Notes: generated from the sequence alone by a model not told the origin. 37,959 bases of DNA from Verrucomicrobiota bacterium (GCA_020831625.1 JAFIGD010000047.1:1-37959), one strand, 5' to 3'. Shown: positions 9,001-16,546, counted from the stretch's first letter. Numbers and translations: made by a program.

Positions 9001-11468
9001 AAAAGAATCAGGAGCAGATTGGCGGGCGACACAAGGCTGCGGCGAAGATTGTCGAAAAGTTTCCAACGGGAGAGCGGCGAGAGGCGGGCGCGCAAGGTTC
9101 GGGGGAGCATCTGCCAGTCGCCCCGAATCCATCGGTGGCGGCGCGCCATGTCCTCGGCGTATCGCGAGGGGTCGTCCTCGTAGACCTCCACGTCGCTCAC
9201 CAGTCCGGAGCGGGCGCAACAGCCTTCGAGCAGATCATGACTCAGGATGCTGTTGTCGGGAAAGCGTTCATGGAGGCTGCGGACAAAGGCGTCCACTTCG
9301 TAAATGCCTTTGCCGATGTACGAGCCCTCGGCGAAGAGATCCTGATACACATCGCTGACCTCGCGGGTGTAGGGGTCAATGCCGGCGTCTCCGCCAAAAA
9401 GACGCACGTACCAGGAACGCCGGGCACCGGGCAGGCTTGCACTCACACGGGGCTGCAGAATGGTGTAGCCGTCCACCACCTGACCGGACGTCGGATCGAA
9501 GACCGCACGGTTCAGCGGATGGGCCAGCGTGGCGATGAGGGTTCGGGCCGCATCGCGGGGCATGCGGGTGTCGGTGTCGAGGGTGATCACGTACCGAACC
9601 GCGGAGAGCACGGCGGTTTCCCCGCGGACTTCGCTGTAGGCGGTTTGACTTCCCCCGCGCAAAAAGGAATTGAAGGCCTCCAGTTTGCCGCGTTTGCGTT
9701 CGTAGCCCATCCAGACGCCTTCGGCGGAATTCCAAACGCGCGGGCGGTGGAACAGAAAAAACTGGGCGCTGTGAGCCTCGGCGTATTTTTGATTCAGGAG
9801 ATCCACGCCCTCGGCGGCGGCCCGCACCAGTTCGTCATCCCCGGGCTGCTGTTCGCCGGGCGCGTCCCGGAAATCAGTGAGCAGCGCGAAATGAAGATAG
9901 GCATCGGGATTGGAAAGGTGATGGACCTCCAGCGTTTCCAGAAGCGTCTGTATGCCCTCCGGCGTGGTCAGCATGGACGGAATCACGACCATGGTGCGGC
10001 ATTCGGAGGCGATGCCCTTGGCGAAATCCAGGCGGGCCGGCGGACGGGGTTTAACCAACAGGGGAATCAGCGCATTCACCAGTGACACCGCCAATTGTGC
10101 GCCGCAGACCAACACCAGAACTGTCAAAATCCCGAGGAGACCCGCCGGGAGACCTCCTGCGGAGGCAATCCAAACCACTCCGGCGGTCAGGCAGAACGTG
10201 AACAAACTCACTGTGCCGAGATAAACGCGCAGAGGATTCCGGAGGACGGCGGCCTCCAGTCCGCCGAATCCGGAGGCGCGTGCCCGCAGGGTTTTGCGCA
10301 GGTCCGGCAGACCCCGGTCGATCAGCACATAGCCCACGTGCGCCCGCCGGTCATCCGCCCCGTGGGTGCGGGCGTGATCGGCGGAAATGCGGAGCACTGT
10401 TTTCGCGACCTCTTTTTCGGGTTTCCCGCTCTGACGGGCCAGAATTTCGACGGCATGGCGATAGCGGTCCCGGGTGGAAAAATCCATGCGGCGGTAGATG
10501 CCGGACGGATCTCCGCGCAGAATTTCCTCCACGCCGCTGAGCGTTTCCACAAACTCCTCCCAATCCATGGTGCTCAGAAACCGCAGGCTGGCGATGCAGT
10601 GACTCACGGTCATTTGATTGGCGGACTGCTGCTGGTTCTCCAGAATGCAGAGCGATTCCACGGAACGCCCGTCCTGGGCGAGGTGCTGCTCCATCCAGCT
10701 TCGGGCCAGATGCAGCAGGGGATTTTGACGGGCAAGCTGTTCGGTGAATTCCGCCACAAAGGCGCAGGTGAGTTGAATCTCCGCCCTGGCCATATCCGCC
10801 ACCACCACCACCAACTGTGACGGATCCCGCTCCGCCATGGTCTGGAGGCGGTCAATCCATTCATTCGCAAGGGCGCGGTCTTCACGCGCGGCGAGCAGCC
10901 GCCGGGCAATCTGTTGCAGGGTGTCGATCAGACTGAGGCGCAGCATAATGGGGATGGCCCACAGTTCGCCCAGCTTCAGGAGGGTGACGCTTTGATAGGA
11001 CGCGACGAAGGCGCTCAGCGTTTCCGCGTCGACCTGGGCATCCTGATGGGACACCAGTTCCGTGACCACGTCATAAATCCGTGGCAGCCCTTTGGATGTC
11101 CCCTCCATGAGACACGGCAGTTGACGGCTGTAATCCCGGGGCAAATGTTTCCGGGCCAATTGAATTTGCTCTTCGATCAGATAAAAATTGTCCAGCAACC
11201 ATTCCGCGGCGGGGGTCAGATGCCGTCCCGAAGGATCCTGTTGCGTGTGTTTAAGGAAACCACGCAGGCGGTCCTCATGGGCGGTCAGCCGATCCAGCAG
11301 CGGATTCGCTTTTTGCCTCGCGCCCACCGGATGCCGCGCGGCCAGGGATGCCGCATGGTGCATGAGCTGTTCGACGCTGAACAGTTCCGGAGGCACGCGG
11401 CGGGACGACGCGTCCGAAGCCCCGTCGCGGGATTGAGACGGGGAGGCGGCGTGGGAGAAGGAATACAT
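3018..11468 (-). CDS. ndvB: Cyclic beta-1,2-glucan synthase (NdvB/ChvB type: GT84, glycoamylase-like, GH94)
   Basis: At 2816 residues this matches the usual ~2800-residue NdvB/ChvB length. It builds cyclic beta-1,2-glucans from UDP-glucose on an internal protein primer; the products act in osmotic adaptation and host contact. Membrane segments lie near residues 413-470, 810-850 and 940-975. The GT84 core has TLDTDTRMPRD (about 630) and RRHRWIRGDWQML (about 775). A glycoamylase-like domain follows (GISESGYN about 1378, GFYEAVDYTPS about 1446), then beta-sandwich regions. The C-terminal GH94 phosphorylase-type domain has GCGDWNDGMN (about 2504) with the family's general-acid Asp, and later GRGGWTWYTGSAGWMYR. 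No Shine-Dalgarno precedes the ATG, and the predicted -10 ends 6 bp before it, so the mRNA may be leaderless. No dedicated glucan exporter (NdvA) is adjacent. Confidence 0.95.
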   Translation of the reverse strand: MYSFSHAASPSQSRDGASDASSRRVPPELFSVEQLMHHAASLAARHPVGARQKANPLLDRLTAHEDRLRGFLKHTQQDPSGRHLTPAAEWLLDNFYLIEEQIQLARKHLPRDYSRQLPCLMEGTSKGLPRIYDVVTELVSHQDAQVDAETLSAFVASYQSVTLLKLGELWAIPIMLRLSLIDTLQQIARRLLAAREDRALANEWIDRLQTMAERDPSQLVVVVADMARAEIQLTCAFVAEFTEQLARQNPLLHLARSWMEQHLAQDGRSVESLCILENQQQSANQMTVSHCIASLRFLSTMDWEEFVETLSGVEEILRGDPSGIYRRMDFSTRDRYRHAVEILARQSGKPEKEVAKTVLRISADHARTHGADDRRAHVGYVLIDRGLPDLRKTLRARASGFGGLEAAVLRNPLRVYLGTVSLFTFCLTAGVVWIASAGGLPAGLLGILTVLVLVCGAQLAVSLVNALIPLLVKPRPPARLDFAKGIASECRTMVVIPSMLTTPEGIQTLLETLEVHHLSNPDAYLHFALLTDFRDAPGEQQPGDDELVRAAAEGVDLLNQKYAEAHSAQFFLFHRPRVWNSAEGVWMGYERKRGKLEAFNSFLRGGSQTAYSEVRGETAVLSAVRYVITLDTDTRMPRDAARTLIATLAHPLNRAVFDPTSGQVVDGYTILQPRVSASLPGARRSWYVRLFGGDAGIDPYTREVSDVYQDLFAEGSYIGKGIYEVDAFVRSLHERFPDNSILSHDLLEGCCARSGLVSDVEVYEDDPSRYAEDMARRHRWIRGDWQMLPRTLRARLSPLSRWKLFDNLRRSLVSPANLLLILFLFFLVPNGGLSGAVAALVLVGLSGLLSALSSLPRKSASIPWRQHLRAEGKAALRLAGRTGFTLAMMPHETLTNLDAVFRTCYRVFVSRKHLLEWQTSGDAALRGRDSLPRHFRTMAFSPVLALITAGILALWAPANLPGALPVLLLWILAPGLAWKCSQSLSAKQPGLSAEQIGFLGECARKTWSFFETFVTAEENWLPPDNFQEAHGPRIAHRTSPTNMGLSLLANLAARDFGYLTLGGLAERTRNSLATFDRMPRKHGHFYNWYDTRSLEPLLPIYLSSVDSGNLAGHLLTLGSGLRGLADEPLFSERIFSGLRDTLHVLTALAPDDPVLQELGRMLSGVPDSLSEGLAHLEQVKEHIQQLSERVIPLSSEQEIWFQRLQETAEAQLRELRDLMPEPADSLDPTLRQQSARGVPAAVSLMTALEELADRADAFAQMDFTFLYDKARDLFRTGYNLSERRFDTGYYDLLASEARLGSYVAVALGQIPQKHWFTLSRLLVSSNRDPILVSWSGSMFEYLMPNLVMPSHEKTLLDHSCRAAVAQQVDYGHLRKVPWGISESGYNRTDIHFNYQYRAFGSPGIGLKRGLAEDLVIAPYASVMALMISPRLACENLQRLRAEGREGEYGFYEAVDYTPSRQLPNEKSATLLSYMAHHQGMSLLALLSFLRGQPMQKRFMNCPPLKATGFLLQERVPKTGAGVLAADLDLEDPDLLSADKQSTMRVMPDPAPVTPEVHLLSNGSYHVLISSAGAGSSRWRDLAVTRWREDATRDCWGLFVYLRDVDSGDMWSAAHQPTRVEGQSHEAIFSQARAEFKQRHHGIAVHTELCVSPEDDVEVRRITLTNNSRDTRRIELTSYGEVVLAPAAADASHPAFSNLFVQTEFTAATSSLLCTRRPRSVDETPPWLLHLFVGHNGDTGEVSCETDRARFIGRGGSLTRPLALRESGPLSNTVGSVLDPVVSLRRIITLAPRQSSTVHLVLGVCETREIALSRVEQYQSPRMSNRAFDLAWTHSQVTLHHLNITEAEAQVYGHLTSALIYADPARRTPPGVLRQNRRGQTGLWSYGISGDSPIILLRISDINKIDLVQQAIRAHAYWRTKGLTVELVILNGDHSVYHQSLHQQITERISSGVEAKMLDQRGGIFLRRLDQIPQEDLVLLQAVARVVLEDNKGSFQHQVERHRLPEPDIPLLVTERGKATFPAPPLAKRDLLFHNGCGGFTRDGREYVITLQPGQHTPAPWINVIANRTFGTVVSESGGGYTWIENAHEFRITPWNNDSVRDTPGEAFYLRDEQSGQVWSPTPGPARGNTPYVIRHGFGYTVFEHQEHGIASELWIYVAMDAPVKFATLKLRNLSGQSRRLSATGYWEWVLGDLRAKSLMHVQTEIDSQSGALLARNTYNNDFMDRIAFLDVDETRCSLTADRREFIGRNGSLAQPAALTRGRLSGNVGAGLDPCGAIQVSFELADGQSRETTFRLGVGRDKADATTLIRRYRQPHAGRKALEGVWEYWNRTLGAVNLDTPDPAVNLMANGWLLYQTLSCRMWGRSGFYQSGGAYGFRDQLQDSLALVHSEPALIRGHLLLAAAHQFVEGDVQHWWHPPSGRGVRTHFSDDYLWLPFVTCHYVTCVGDSGVLDEIVPFLEGRPVNDDEEAYFDQPQRSEERASLYEHCVRAIENGLNFGQHGLPLIGCGDWNDGMNQVGPEGKGESVWLAFFLFDVLHQFADLADTRQDEPFAARCREQASQLQKNIEANAWDGGWYKRAWFDNGVPLGSAQSPECQIDSLPQSWSVLSGAGDPARSKEAMAAVNERLVRREDGLIQLFDPPFDTSDLEPGYIKGYIPGVRENGGQYTHAAIWTAMAFAKLGDTDRAWELFNLLNPVHHGDSPEAIATYKVEPYVAVADIYGEPPHIGRGGWTWYTGSAGWMYRLLVETLLGIHKQGDRLHFRPLIPKTWPGYKVHYRYHQTVYHITLTRDPAAPEPAPLHLQNDRREHHVEVRVRG

Positions 11469-11474
11469 GCCGGA

Positions 11475-11518
11475 ATTATAGAGTTATTGTACGCGAATGT
11501 GTATGGGGTCTTACCCTA
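11475..11518 (-). promoter_or_regulatory. Predicted activator-dependent promoter of the glucan synthase (shared motif, site 1)
   Basis: Read toward the gene, the 17-mer TAGGGTAAGACCCCATA (11502-11518) contains the inverted repeat GGGT-N3-ACCC. Exactly 21 bp downstream is a perfect TATAAT (11475-11480). The best -35 at 17-bp spacing is TACACA, which partly overlaps the end of the motif. The same arrangement recurs at 16357-16401, 18091-18134 and 22844-22887. The predicted start site coincides with the ATG. Confidence 0.62.
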
Positions 11519-11825
11519 TCATAGAACCTTCACCAGTCACCTAATACACAAAGGGAAGAAGGTTTTCTACGAGTCGGGCAAATGGGTGTTGGAGCAGGAT
11601 TATTATTCCTCGGGCAAAAAAGGCCCTTCATCGGATCCGGACGGTGGAACCCAATTCGAAATTTTGATCCTGTTCTTTCCCATACGTTTTGATAAACGGG
11701 ACAAGATCAGGGCAATCCTGTTATACCGTAAAAAAATGGGGAAACTCCAGGCCTCTTGACATCTTGACGTACACAATTCTTTGTGTGAAAGTCGGCAAGC
11801 CTCGTCGATGATTTGAGATGCCAGT
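11519..11825. other. Intergenic region upstream of the YcaQ-like gene
   Basis: Together with the glucan synthase promoter this forms a 357-bp divergent intergenic region. It is more AT-rich than its neighbours. I see no convincing RNA gene, terminator or second copy of the stress motif in it. Confidence 0.4.
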
Positions 11826-12932
11826 ATGCCTACCTCGCTCACCCTGAACCATCTTCGCCGCTATGCGGTCACGCGCAGTTTGTTCAAGCCGACAACCTTG
11901 ATGCGCGCCGTTACAAAACTGGGCTTTGTTCAGTTCGACCCGATACGCGCCCCCGCGCGGGCTCAGGATCTGACGTTGCGCCATCGGGTCACCGACTACC
12001 GGGCCGGCGAGCTGGAAGCGCGCTACCCGCGCCTGGCGGTCGAGGAGGATTTTTTCGTGAACTACGGCATTCTGCCTCGGGCCACGCAGTTCCTGATGCA
12101 CCCCCGGACGGCGCGGACCGAGTGGTCACCCGCGCGTTGGGCGCAGGCGCGGGCGGTGCTGGAGTTCGTGCAAAGCCGCGGGGTGGTTCATCCGCGCGAG
12201 GTGGACGCCGCCTTCGATCATGGCGCGACCCGAAACTGGTTCGGCGGCAACAGCCGGGCCAGCACCCAACTTCTCGAGGGCATGCATTACCGCGGTTTGC
12301 TGCGGGTGGCGCGGCGCGAAGGCGGGATTCGTTTGTACGCGGAGCAATTGGCCCATGAACGTGACCGCCCGGCGGACCCGGACGCGGCCCTGGACGCGCT
12401 GATCGACGTGGCCGTGGCTGCGTACGCTCCGTTGCCCGCGGGCATGCTCAGCCGCTTCGTCACCTGGGTGTGCTCCGCGGCGGCTCCGCAATGGCGCGAT
12501 CGCCGTCGCGATGCCCTGGCGCGTGCCAAGGCGCGGCTGCCGCAGGCCGCGGTGGACGGGTGCAACTGGTACTGGCCGGAGGGCGAGAATCCCGCTCGTC
12601 GTCGCTTCGCCAACGACGACGTTTTAGATGACCGTCTGCGGCTGTTGGCGCCCTTCGACCCGGTGGTCTGGGACCGCGAGCGCTTTGAGCGCTTTTGGGG
12701 CTGGGCGTACCGCTTCGAGGCCTATACTCCGGCACCAAAGCGGGTGCGAGGCTACTACGCCTTGCCCATGCTGTGGCGCGGGCGGGTCATCGGCTGGGCG
12801 AATGCCGCCGTGCGTGACGGACAGTTGCAATTGCAGCCGGGCTATGTCAGCGGCCGCGCCCCGCGCGATGCCGCGTTTCAGGCCGCGCTGGAGGAGGAAC
12901 AGGCTCTCTTTGAGCAGTTTCTCGGGCTGTGA
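11826..12932 (+). CDS. YcaQ/AlkX-like winged-helix DNA glycosylase (HTH_42, DUF1006)
   Basis: This 368-residue cytosolic protein belongs to the HTH_42 superfamily of bacterial glycosylases that unhook interstrand crosslinks or remove bulky N7-alkyl bases. The catalytic Q-x-D motif is visible as KLGFVQFDPI (Gln36, Asp38). The winged-helix body is marked by NYGILPRATQFLMHP and a HTH-like RNWFGGNSRASTQLLEGMHYRGLL, and the C-terminal part has LLAPFDPVVWDRERFERFWGW and YEAY-type residues usual for the family. The Q-x-D pattern favours the broad-substrate AlkX/YcaQ branch over the Q-x-Q AlkZ branch. No strong Shine-Dalgarno precedes the ATG. It stands alone with intergenic DNA on both sides. Confidence 0.87.
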   Translation: MPTSLTLNHLRRYAVTRSLFKPTTLMRAVTKLGFVQFDPIRAPARAQDLTLRHRVTDYRAGELEARYPRLAVEEDFFVNYGILPRATQFLMHPRTARTEWSPARWAQARAVLEFVQSRGVVHPREVDAAFDHGATRNWFGGNSRASTQLLEGMHYRGLLRVARREGGIRLYAEQLAHERDRPADPDAALDALIDVAVAAYAPLPAGMLSRFVTWVCSAAAPQWRDRRRDALARAKARLPQAAVDGCNWYWPEGENPARRRFANDDVLDDRLRLLAPFDPVVWDRERFERFWGWAYRFEAYTPAPKRVRGYYALPMLWRGRVIGWANAAVRDGQLQLQPGYVSGRAPRDAAFQAALEEEQALFEQFLGL

Positions 12933-13188
12933 GCGTCTCGCCGCATAAACAGAAGCAATCAACCACGGTTTACGGATCCATACAGAAAAAATCTGTTCAC
13001 GGACGCTGAACTCAGCATAAGAAACGTTAACGAACGGAATCGAATTGCCAGAACCCGGTAAACGAACTAAGCACCGGGAAGAAATGAAAATCCGTGGTAT
13101 AAAAAAAACGTAAAAGCTATTTCAGCACCGAACAAGTCGGTGCGGGTAGCTGTTTACAATCCATGAATCATCGAGACTGAAGGTAAGA
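12933..13188. other. AT-richer intergenic region with degenerate repeat traces
   Basis: This 256-bp gap contains ACCACGGTTTACGG and ATCCGTGGT fragments that resemble the ATCCGTGGTTTTCCATCCGT stretch near 32961, a degenerate intergenic repeat. An inverted pair ACAGAAAAAATCTGT lies near 12983. I see no gene. The promoter of the following GIY-YIG gene is presumably here. Confidence 0.4.
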
Positions 13189-14040
13189 ATGAATTCTCAA
13201 ATAAAAGCCGAATCCATATTTCCCAATTTCGATTGGAGCCAGGCCAAGTTTCATATTGCACAACGGTCTGGTGATACCCAGCCTATCGATTTATTCACAC
13301 GTAGTTTTGACGAATGGCAGAATGACTGGAATGGCGCATATCATTCGAATCATTGCTGGAACAGGAAATATATATTTTCAATCATTGAATTACCCACTCA
13401 GCCGAACAAATGGCTTTTTGGCGGTATATTCCGTGTGTTGTCTCACGAAAAAAGAATGAAAAACTGTAAGTTGAGATCTTTCTATCAGGTTGAGTTGCAC
13501 TCTGAAGGAGAGGCGTTAATTGGCCGCCTGGTAATCAATTGGCAAAAAGATGCCCGGGCGAAAGGGCGTATACCCGAAACCGTTTTACCCAACATGACTG
13601 TAGCTGAGTTGCTACCGGAAACGTACGCTGGTATTGATTTTCCCGGCTACGAAAACATTAATCATTCTTTTTCCACACTTGAACAGTTGTGGCGGGATTC
13701 AAAACCTGATTGGTACACCGCTCTTGCAAATTGCCAGGGTATATATTTAATTACTGACACAAAAACCGGACGAAGATATGTTGGTTCTGCTTATGGCAAT
13801 GATGGCATCTGGTCGCGCTGGGGGAGCTATTTCAAAACAGGAGGTCATGGAAATAATGCGCTACTGAAAGAGCTTTTGGGGAAGCGGAGCGACGCCATTG
13901 ATTACGCAAGGAAAAACATGCAAATCTGCTTGCTGGAACACATATCAAACCGAGCAAATGAACCATACGTGATTTCCCGGGAATCCTTTTGGAAAGAGGC
14001 ATTGTTTACCAGAGGAGAATTTGGTCTGAATGCAAATTAA
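13189..14040 (+). CDS. GIY-YIG nuclease domain protein with a novel N-terminal region
   Basis: The C-terminal third of this 283-residue protein is a GIY-YIG nuclease module: GIY at 184-186, YVG at 197-199, the catalytic-type Arg in IWSRWGSYF (about 210), a glutamate in SRESFWKEAL (265 or 270) and a late Asn near 281. The N-terminal ~175 residues (FPNFDWSQAKFHIAQR, NRKYIFSIIELPTQPNKWLFGGIFRVL) are not a family I recognise and may bind a partner or DNA. AAGG lies a few bases before the ATG. Base composition is clearly AT-richer than the neighbours, which suggests horizontal transfer. Whether it is a restriction, homing or repair nuclease cannot be told here; no methyltransferase is nearby. Confidence 0.82.
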   Translation: MNSQIKAESIFPNFDWSQAKFHIAQRSGDTQPIDLFTRSFDEWQNDWNGAYHSNHCWNRKYIFSIIELPTQPNKWLFGGIFRVLSHEKRMKNCKLRSFYQVELHSEGEALIGRLVINWQKDARAKGRIPETVLPNMTVAELLPETYAGIDFPGYENINHSFSTLEQLWRDSKPDWYTALANCQGIYLITDTKTGRRYVGSAYGNDGIWSRWGSYFKTGGHGNNALLKELLGKRSDAIDYARKNMQICLLEHISNRANEPYVISRESFWKEALFTRGEFGLNAN

Positions 14041-14315
14041 CCACAGACTTGTTATAACAAAGTGCTGCCAAACCATGAATCCGTTTTGTTTTCAGATCGG
14101 CCGCCACTCCCCTTGCGGGAGTGGAGCCCTGGTCACGTCAAGAAACTGTGCGGTCCACACACACCACCCCGCATCCAGCGCAAAGCGCTGGATGCGGGGT
14201 GGGGAGACGGAGTATGCGTGTTGTATCGACCGTCGCACCACCGCCACGAGGGCGGAGGTGGCGTACCCAATCCTTTGAAATTTTCATTCAGTCCATTCCA
14301 TCAGAAAGTCTTCTC
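14041..14315. repeat. Intergenic cluster of three GC-rich hairpins
   Basis: Three hairpins lie in a row. The first pairs CCACTCCC (14104-14111) with GGGAGTGG (14117-14124). The second is a perfect 18-bp stem, 14164-14181 with 14185-14202, closed by an AAA loop. The third pairs CCACCGCC (14238-14245) with GGCGGAGGTGG (14251-14261), with a small bulge. Only the first lies near the end of the upstream gene and none is followed by a T-run, so simple intrinsic termination is unlikely. Their tandem arrangement resembles a REP cluster of a different family from the CCCCGGAGGGG repeats. Confidence 0.65.
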
Positions 14316-15542
14316 ATGCTCCTCCTGTTTTTGAAAAAGACACGCGTATTGATTCCGGCCCTTGTTTGGGTTTTGTCCGCGCCGCTCTTCGCGGGAGGTT
14401 TCGAGCCGGCACCGGGAAATCTGCCTCCGATTCATCCCACGGTTTTTCACGGGGATTCGTTTCCCGCGTTTGAATTTTCCCGTCCTGAAGAGGCGCGGCG
14501 CATGCTGGGCGATCATAAAATTAAGGCCCGGTATTTCGATGCGGCGTTGAATGAGGTGGCGGAGCCGGACGGTTTCGGGCGGTATGGCGCGGTGGTGGAC
14601 ATCCTCCGTGAAAACAAAAAGCCCTATCGCCAATATGTGACCCTCTACCGCTCACGGGACGCGGTGGACTGGCGGAGCCACGGCATGGACGCGCGGCTGA
14701 ATCTGCCGGATGAACTGGGGATTTCCCCGGACGTGCTCGCAGAACAGACCCGTGAAACCGGCGAGTTCCTGAAGCATGCGTTCCGGCGGACGTATCAGGA
14801 CGGCGCGATGGCTGTCTTTCTCGCGGGACTCAGCGAAATGAACGCCGGCGACACGGTCACTTCACGCAACGGCTATTGGGAACGGAACACCCGCTGGTGG
14901 CGGCAACTCAAACGGACAATCGGTGATGTGAAGCCTTACGAATATATGATTCATGTCCCGGCGGGGTATGAGGAGGATGAAAACCAAACCTGGCCGCTGA
15001 TTCTGTTTCTGCACGGCGCCGGGGAACGCGGTTCGAATTTGGAGCAGGTCGCGAGACACGGACCCCTCCGCGAAATCCGGAACGGACGCGATCTGCCTTT
15101 TATCGTGGCGGCCCCGCAATGTCCGGCGAACGAATGGTGGGACATGACCGAACTGGTTCAACTGATTTCAAAAATCAAAGAATCCCATCGGGTGGATGCC
15201 GACCGGGTGTATTTGACCGGCCTGAGCATGGGCGGATACGGATCGTTCCGGCTGGCCGCCGAGGCGCCGGAGTTGTTCGCCGCCGTGGCCCCGGTTTGCG
15301 GGGGAGGGGATCCGCGCGACGCCGACCGTCTGAAGAATCTGCCGTTCTGGGTGTTTCACGGGGATCAGGATACAGTTGTGATCCCTGAACGCAGTGAGGA
15401 AATGGTCGACGCCATCCGCGAAGCGGGGAATTCGAATGTGGAGTTCACGCTGTATCCCGGTGTTGGTCACAACGCCTGGACGCGCACCTACGCCAACCCT
15501 GAATTTTATGACTGGTTGCTCCGTCATTCCCGTGCGGATTGA
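14316..15542 (+). CDS. Secreted alpha/beta hydrolase (prolyl oligopeptidase/CE1-like esterase)
   Basis: The 408-residue protein starts with MLLLFLKKTRVLIPALVWVL and SAPLFAGG, a signal peptide; an in-frame extension to 14121 crosses the hairpin region and is unlikely to be coding. The alpha/beta hydrolase domain occupies about residues 210-405: oxyanion region LILFLHGAGERGSNLEQV, nucleophile elbow GLSMGGYGSF (Ser304), acid in FHGDQDTVV (Asp350 or 352) and His385 in YPGVGHNAW. This matches the peptidase S9/CE1-like hydrolases often attached to polysaccharide degradation loci, where they remove acetyl or feruloyl esters. The N-terminal ~190 residues resemble no domain I recognise. The substrate is unknown. 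The gene is convergent with the DUF3494 gene, 22 bp apart. Confidence 0.85.
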   Translation: MLLLFLKKTRVLIPALVWVLSAPLFAGGFEPAPGNLPPIHPTVFHGDSFPAFEFSRPEEARRMLGDHKIKARYFDAALNEVAEPDGFGRYGAVVDILRENKKPYRQYVTLYRSRDAVDWRSHGMDARLNLPDELGISPDVLAEQTRETGEFLKHAFRRTYQDGAMAVFLAGLSEMNAGDTVTSRNGYWERNTRWWRQLKRTIGDVKPYEYMIHVPAGYEEDENQTWPLILFLHGAGERGSNLEQVARHGPLREIRNGRDLPFIVAAPQCPANEWWDMTELVQLISKIKESHRVDADRVYLTGLSMGGYGSFRLAAEAPELFAAVAPVCGGGDPRDADRLKNLPFWVFHGDQDTVVIPERSEEMVDAIREAGNSNVEFTLYPGVGHNAWTRTYANPEFYDWLLRHSRAD

Positions 15543-15564
15543 CGACATCAGGATCCCGCCGACA

Positions 15565-16315
15565 TTATCGTTTTTTAAACGGCCGGAACAGGAAGAATGT
15601 GATTCCGAGCAGGGCTGTCAGCCAAAGCGTGGCGGGTTCCGGAATGGAGATGATGTTGTTGTCGAGGGTCACGGCCCCGTTCAGCGCAATGACCCGGCCG
15701 TCCACGCGGGCCCCGGTGTTCAGGGTGTGGCTTTGATCCGCAATGAGTGTGCCGCCGAAGTCCGAATTCACCCCCCGGGGTGGAGGAGGAGCCCACCAGC
15801 CAGTACACACTGCTGAACGGATCGGCACCGTTGATGAACTGTACGGAGGAGCCCACGGCGGTTGTCAGGGTGCTGCCGATTTGAAAAATATAATCACCGG
15901 CACCGTCGAGAATCAGCGTGCCTGTGAGTGCGGCGGTGGCGTCAAATGCGTAGACCCCCGGAGCGAGCGTCATGCCGCCGAGATCCTGTCCCGTTAAATT
16001 CTGCGTGGACGTGAATCCGGACAATTGATTGAAGGCGACGGTTGCGTCGGCCTGCGCCTGTTGCGCGGCGGGGTCACCAAGGTGTGAGGTGCCGGTGAAG
16101 GTTCCCGGCCCACCGTCTATAGCCTGGAATCCGGTGATGGCGGTTCCGGGATACACGCCCAGATTTCCCTCAAGGGCGGTCAGGCCTGTGCTGGTCACAG
16201 TGGACCCGCCGAGCACGGCGAAGGTTTGGGCGGAGCCCAGCATCACCGCGCCTATGGTTTGCGCGGCAAGGGTGATTATAAATACATAGATAAACAGTGT
16301 CCGATTCAGTGTCAT
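15565..16315 (-). pseudogene. DUF3494 ice-binding-like PEP-CTERM protein, interrupted by one frameshift
   Basis: The start ATG (16313-16315) has GAAGGAA 5 bp upstream and opens a signal peptide (MTLNRTLFIYVFIITLAAQT). The body is a DUF3494 ice-binding/adhesin beta-solenoid: EGNLGVYPGTAITGF, AFNQLSGFTSTQNLTGQDLG, TLAPGVYAFDATAALTGTL and VYWLVGSSST. The frame then shifts inside a C6 run (15771-15776; G6 on the coding strand). Removing one G gives TPGVNSDFGGTLIADQSHTL, the expected family sequence, and continues to the PEP-CTERM tail IPEPATLWLTALLGITFFLF followed by RPFKKR. As read, the product would lose its sorting tail. It may be a sequencing error, a recent mutation or a phase-variable tract. 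Repaired length would be 249 residues. Confidence 0.85.
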
Positions 16316-16356
16316 GGTGATTCCTTCTCTTGTGTGATCAGTAATACGATTCACAT

Positions 16357-16401
16357 ATTCTATCTTAACAGTGGGTATCATAGCTATAGGGTGTAACCCT
16401 C
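16357..16401 (-). promoter_or_regulatory. Predicted activator-dependent promoter of the DUF3494 gene (shared motif, site 4)
   Basis: Toward the DUF3494 gene the motif reads GAGGGTTACACCCTATA (16385-16401), with the inverted repeat GGGT-N3-ACCC. TAGAAT (16357-16362) follows 22 bp downstream, one base more than at the other sites. The predicted start near 16350 leaves a 34-bp leader carrying the Shine-Dalgarno. The motif is also 146 bp upstream of the hybrid kinase ATG, but no -10 lies at the matching position in that direction. Confidence 0.55.
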
Positions 16402-16546
16402 ATTTCCTGTAAATGTTTTGTATCTGGATGGGAAATGGGGTGAAGACTCCATAGAAAAATCAGGCGGAACCTGGGATACTGTCGAATCGACAGCGCCGTA
16501 CCCGGCAATCTTATCCCTTCGCTTACCCTCCAACCGATTGACTACT

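Noticed and set aside
10049-10062. GGGTTTAACC sequence inside the glucan synthase gene as another motif copy
   Set aside because: Its half-sites have a different spacing from GGGT-N3-ACCC and it lies within coding sequence.
14121-14315. Upstream start for the secreted hydrolase gene
   Set aside because: The extension would translate the hairpin cluster and hide the clear signal peptide that begins at 14316.
16418-16546. TTG start for the hybrid histidine kinase
   Set aside because: The 43 added residues do not resemble PAS-kinase N-termini and the codon is rare as a start, though it cannot be excluded.
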